From Acidobacteria bacterium UBA2994 (GTDB taxonomy: Bacteria; Acidobacteriota; Vicinamibacteria; Vicinamibacterales; UBA8438), in contig DEAA01000022.1 of the NCBI GenBank assembly GCA_002346545.1, positions 35,600-70,542 of the forward strand: a DNA stretch of 34,943 nucleotides. Direction: 5' to 3'. Of the stretch, positions 32,174 through 34,943 are shown in pieces. The notes under the pieces are model-generated. The model was not told the origin of the DNA and ran no database searches. It was given only the letters and a program-made list of their open reading frames with translations. The translations under genes were made by a program, and so were the position numbers. Positions within the stretch are counted from its first letter, which is position 1; each line of letters starts with the position of its first letter.

Positions 32174-32929
32174 ATGAACACCATGGGGGCCACGCTGGGC
32201 GGTCTGTCGATCTTCTTTCCCGCGTACAACGACGCCGGCACGATCCCTAGCATGGTACTGGGGGCCGTGCTCGCTGCGCGACGGATCACCGACGACTTCG
32301 AAGTCATCGTGGTAAACGACGGCAGCCAGGACGCCACCGGGGCAATACTGGCCGAGCTGACCACGATGTGCCCCGCGTTGCGCGTAGTGGAGCACCCGCA
32401 GAACAGAGGTTACGGCGCCGCCCTCCGCACCGGATTCGCCTCGGCGACCAAGGAATTCGTCTTCTATACCGACGGGGATGCTCAGTACGACCCACAGGAA
32501 CTCGATCGGCTCTGGGCAAAGATGCAGCCGGGGGTGGACCTGGTCAACGGGTACAAGATCAGCCGGTCGGATCCATTCCATCGGATCGTCGTCGGCCGGC
32601 TCTATCACCACACGGTTAAGCTGCTTTTCGGGCTACAGGTTCGGGACGTCGACTGTGACTTCCGGCTGATGCGCCGCGCAATCTTCGAACGCGTTTACCT
32701 CGAGAAAAGCAGCGGCGTGATCTGCCTCGAGCTGATGAAGAAGGTTCAGGACGCCGGCTTCAAGATCACCGAGGCCCCGGTGCACCATTTCCATCGCGCC
32801 TACGGCAAGTCACAGTTCTTCAACATTCGCCGGATCGGGCGCACGCTAGGTGACATCGTGAAGCTGTGGTTCGTGTTGGTATGGCGCCGCGACCGATCCT
32901 GGGCAGACCGGCCATCGTCGCCCGGGTAG
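32174..32929 (+). CDS. GT2 family glycosyltransferase (polyprenyl-phosphate mannose/glucose synthase-like)
   Basis: A 251-residue GT-A-fold enzyme that would move a sugar from a nucleotide donor to a polyprenyl phosphate. It has the N-terminal strand LSIFFPAYNDAGTI (11-24), the donor-binding VVNDGSQD (46-53), QNRGYGAAL (76-84) and the metal-binding DGD at 100-102 in TDGDAQYDP. No membrane helix is obvious, as in Dpm1-like proteins. ATG 32174 follows a TACGGT hexamer by 10 nt. It probably supplies the lipid-linked sugar for the upstream membrane protein. It converges on the methyltransferase gene with a 2-bp gap. Confidence 0.9.
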   Translation: MNTMGATLGGLSIFFPAYNDAGTIPSMVLGAVLAARRITDDFEVIVVNDGSQDATGAILAELTTMCPALRVVEHPQNRGYGAALRTGFASATKEFVFYTDGDAQYDPQELDRLWAKMQPGVDLVNGYKISRSDPFHRIVVGRLYHHTVKLLFGLQVRDVDCDFRLMRRAIFERVYLEKSSGVICLELMKKVQDAGFKITEAPVHHFHRAYGKSQFFNIRRIGRTLGDIVKLWFVLVWRRDRSWADRPSSPG

Positions 32930-32931
32930 AC

Positions 32932-33732
32932 CTACGAGGGACGCCTGGCGAGAGCCAACAGCGAGCTACCACACGGCAGGTCGACACGGCGCACCACGGC
33001 GGCTTCGATGGCCAGCAGCCGGTCGCAGACGAAGTTCACCAGCTTGGGCGGCACGGAAATTTCGTCGCCAGCCTCCTCCTCAAGCGCCAGCCCCATCATC
33101 CGGTGAACCAGACGCAACGGCAGCAAGATCGGAAGGATCGTCGCATTCGTATAGGTGAGCCGCTCGATGACGAACCCGCCGTCCTCAAGCAGCCTCCGGA
33201 GCCCGGACGCGTTGTAGCGCCGGAGCTCGTGCGCCAGCACCGAGTGATTTCCGGTTAGTATCGGCATCGCCGCCACGTTGACGACGGCGCGGCCGCCCGG
33301 GCGCAGCACCCGGTGCATCTCTGAGACAGCCGCCTGTTCGACCGGCGTCTCGAGGCAGTAGAGTACGTCGAACGAGGTCACCAGATCGAACCGAGCATCG
33401 GCAAACGGCAGCGCATCCACGGTGCCCTGCCCGACACGCCGGCCATCGAACATGGCGCGCTTGACGCCCGTCCACTCCCGGTCGACCCCATAGGCGTCGC
33501 CGAACCCGGCCAGCATGGCCAGGTTCGCTCCGGTGCCGCAGCCGCAGTCGAGAATCTGCGGACGCGCACAGCCAGCCAGGGCCTCGGCCAACAGCGGACG
33601 TACGAAGCGCCGGAAGCCGCGGAACCAGAAATGGCGGTACTCGGCTAGCGCCGTGGCGTCGAGCAAACGGGCGAGTGAGGGTGAATCGGAGGCATCCGGA
33701 GGCGGAGATGAGGTGGCAGACGACACCATCAT
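32932..33732 (-). CDS. Class I SAM methyltransferase (Methyltransf_11 type)
   Basis: A 266-residue soluble methyltransferase. Motif I is ILDCGCGTGAN at 60-70, with acidic YGVD at 81-84, the post-I DLVTSFDVLYCLE segment and LRPGGRAVVNVAA. The FWFRGFRRFV region before motif I is common in methyltransferases found in glycan and lipid-carrier loci. The substrate is unknown. The start is ATG 33732 or 33729; both overlap the divergent start of the SDR gene (ATG 33731-33733), so there is no intergenic DNA between the two. It lies antisense inside an otherwise plus-strand glycan cluster. Confidence 0.85.
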   Translation of the reverse strand: MMVSSATSSPPPDASDSPSLARLLDATALAEYRHFWFRGFRRFVRPLLAEALAGCARPQILDCGCGTGANLAMLAGFGDAYGVDREWTGVKRAMFDGRRVGQGTVDALPFADARFDLVTSFDVLYCLETPVEQAAVSEMHRVLRPGGRAVVNVAAMPILTGNHSVLAHELRRYNASGLRRLLEDGGFVIERLTYTNATILPILLPLRLVHRMMGLALEEEAGDEISVPPKLVNFVCDRLLAIEAAVVRRVDLPCGSSLLALARRPS

Positions 33733-34747
33733 GAGCAACAAGAACGAGTCATTCTACAGGAATCGGCGGGTACTCATTACCGGCGGCCTGGGTTTCATCG
33801 GCAGCAATCTGGCGATCCGCCTGGCCAATAATGGGGCCGACGTGCTGCTGGTCGATTCCCTCGAACCGGAGTACGGCGGCAACCTCTTCAACATCGCCTC
33901 GGTGCGGGACCGCGTACAGGTCAACATCTCCGATGTGCGCGATGCCAGCTCTATGAAGTATCTGGTCCAGGGGCGAGAGGTGATCTTCAACCTGGCGGGC
34001 CAGGTGAGCCATATCGACAGCATGCGGGACCCCTATACGGATCTCGAGATCAACTGTCGGAGCCAGCTCTCGATCCTGGAAGCCTGTCGACACCACAACC
34101 CGGACGTAAAGGTCGTATTCGCCAGCACCCGTCAGATCTACGGCAAACCTGACCATCTCCCGGTCAGCGAGCAACACCTCGTACGCCCGATCGACGTCAA
34201 CGGCATCAACAAGGCGGCCGGCGAGTACTACCACCTCGTCTACAACAACGTCTTCGGAGTCCGCTCCTGCGCGTTGCGACTGACCAACGTGTACGGTCCA
34301 CGCCAGCTCATCAAGCACAATCGGCAGGGCTTCATCGGCTGGTTCATCCGGTTGGCCGTGGAAGACGGGACCATTCAGATCTACGGCAACGGGTCGCAGC
34401 GGCGTGATTTCGTCTACGTGGACGACGTGGTCGAAGCACTGCTCCTGGCGGGCGCCACCGATAGCTGCAACGGCGAGGTGTTCAACGTCGGAGGGCACGG
34501 CCCGGTATCGCTAGCCGACCTGGCCGAGCTGCTGGTCGAGGTGGCGGGCACGGGCGCGGTACGCTACATCGACTGGCCCGAAGAACGACGAGCCATCGAT
34601 GTCGGCGACTTCTATTCCGATTCCAGGAAGTTCGAGCAGGCAGTCGGCTGGCACGGCGACGTAGACCTACGGACCGGACTCGACCGCACCGTGAGATTCT
34701 ATCGGGAACACCTCAACCACTATCTCGATGGGGACACCGTCTCATGA
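33731..34747 (+). CDS. NAD-dependent epimerase/dehydratase-family SDR (sugar nucleotide), catalytic Tyr replaced
   Basis: A 338-residue extended SDR. The Rossmann motif is TGGLGFIG at 17-24, with Asp42 in LVDSLEP suggesting NAD(H). Substrate features include ASTRQIYG (131-138), LTNVYGPRQL (184-193) and RRDFVYVDDV. The usual Y-x-x-x-K reads N-G-I-N-K with Lys161 present but Asn at 157 in place of the catalytic Tyr; Tyr166 and Tyr167 are near. Closest in style to GalE, dTDP-glucose dehydratase and CDP-tyvelose epimerase groups; the exact substrate cannot be told. ATG 33731 overlaps the divergent methyltransferase start. The last four bases are ATGA, coupling it to the aminotransferase gene. Confidence 0.85.
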   Translation: MSNKNESFYRNRRVLITGGLGFIGSNLAIRLANNGADVLLVDSLEPEYGGNLFNIASVRDRVQVNISDVRDASSMKYLVQGREVIFNLAGQVSHIDSMRDPYTDLEINCRSQLSILEACRHHNPDVKVVFASTRQIYGKPDHLPVSEQHLVRPIDVNGINKAAGEYYHLVYNNVFGVRSCALRLTNVYGPRQLIKHNRQGFIGWFIRLAVEDGTIQIYGNGSQRRDFVYVDDVVEALLLAGATDSCNGEVFNVGGHGPVSLADLAELLVEVAGTGAVRYIDWPEERRAIDVGDFYSDSRKFEQAVGWHGDVDLRTGLDRTVRFYREHLNHYLDGDTVS

Positions 34748-34943
34748 GCCGGGTCGCGTGGACCCAACTCCGACCGGCCGAAGACGCCGAAGCAGTCAGG
34801 GAGGCGATCGACCGGGTCCTCGACCGTGGCTGGTTCGTGCTGGGCCCCGAGGTGGAAGCCTTCGAGAGCGAGTTCAGTGCCGCCACCGGCAATACGCACA
34901 CCGTGGGCGTTGCCTCGGGCACCGACGCCCTGATCCTGGCCCT
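34744..34943 (+). CDS. DegT/DnrJ/EryC1/StrS-family sugar aminotransferase (5' part only)
   Basis: Sixty-six codons are visible before the window ends. The opening VAWTQLRP, DRGWFVLGPEVEAFESEFS and VGVASGTDALILAL match the N-terminal substrate region and PLP-binding start of DegT-type aminotransferases, which put amino groups on keto-sugar nucleotides. It begins with ATG at 34744 inside the stop of the SDR gene (ATGA), so the SDR product likely makes its keto-sugar substrate. Lys and other catalytic residues lie outside the window. Confidence 0.9.
   Translation, partial: MSRVAWTQLRPAEDAEAVREAIDRVLDRGWFVLGPEVEAFESEFSAATGNTHTVGVASGTDALILA

Noticed and set aside
1..34943. CRISPR array, insertion sequence, integrase or phage genes
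   Set aside because: No regularly spaced direct repeats, transposase motifs or paired terminal inverted repeats were seen; the one tRNA has no integrase or repeated 3' end beside it.

Overview
The window is GC-rich, densely coded chromosomal DNA from a Gram-negative-type bacterium. An Acidobacteriota member close to Vicinamibacterales fits best. This is inferred from gene content (a DUF1592-type/DUF1552 pair, CBM9-DUF5916 barrel proteins, a DUF305-LVIVD fusion, many exported proteins of unknown family, CarD, lipoprotein amidohydrolases); no rRNA or marker gene settles it. I saw no insertion sequence, integrase, phage gene or CRISPR array.

Layout. 1-1700: the end-truncated carD gene (minus) with a good promoter, a 388-bp AT-richer regulatory gap with two inverted repeats, an exported methyltransferase and tRNA-Leu(CAA). 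1900-7336: two paralogous lipoprotein amidohydrolases (plus) flank a minus-strand three-gene operon in which two members of an unrecognised exported family surround a DUF2147 protein. 7342-11328: a voltage-sensor-type potassium channel and a DUF305-LVIVD fusion. 11349-15849: a relic of a winged-helix regulator, a small exported protein, ornithine aminotransferase, and a thiolase-like/DUF35/MaoC/MaoC cassette resembling the hydratase-aldolase complex of steroid side-chain degradation. 15850-17905 (minus): DacB followed by two small coupled genes, one only 59 codons long. 18015-23353: the DUF1592/DUF1552 pair, an esterase relic broken by a stop and a frameshift, a Tat-exported L-2-haloacid dehalogenase, and a third member of the unrecognised exported family. 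23443-30347: a TolB-like/CBM9/DUF5916 outer-membrane fusion, a triple-BON protein, an exported two-repeat protein coupled to a methyltransferase, and an NHL-type propeller. 30475-34943: a surface-glycan region (multi-membrane GT-C-like protein, GT2 glycosyltransferase, methyltransferase, sugar-nucleotide SDR, truncated DegT aminotransferase).

Overall this looks like an envelope- and catabolism-oriented accessory region: many exported hydrolase-like proteins, a CoA-dependent hydratase/aldolase module and glycan synthesis. Genes are tightly packed, with ATGA, GTGA and TGATG couplings and several convergent pairs whose stop codons touch. Several monocistronic genes have a -10-like hexamer 8-9 nt before the ATG and no Shine-Dalgarno, suggesting leaderless transcripts.

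No single locus is proved to be a new system. The best leads are the thiolase-like/DUF35/hotdog cassette, the duplicated amidohydrolase/unknown-exported-family neighbourhood, the unannotated 59-codon gene, the Tat-exported dehalogenase and the two gene relics.
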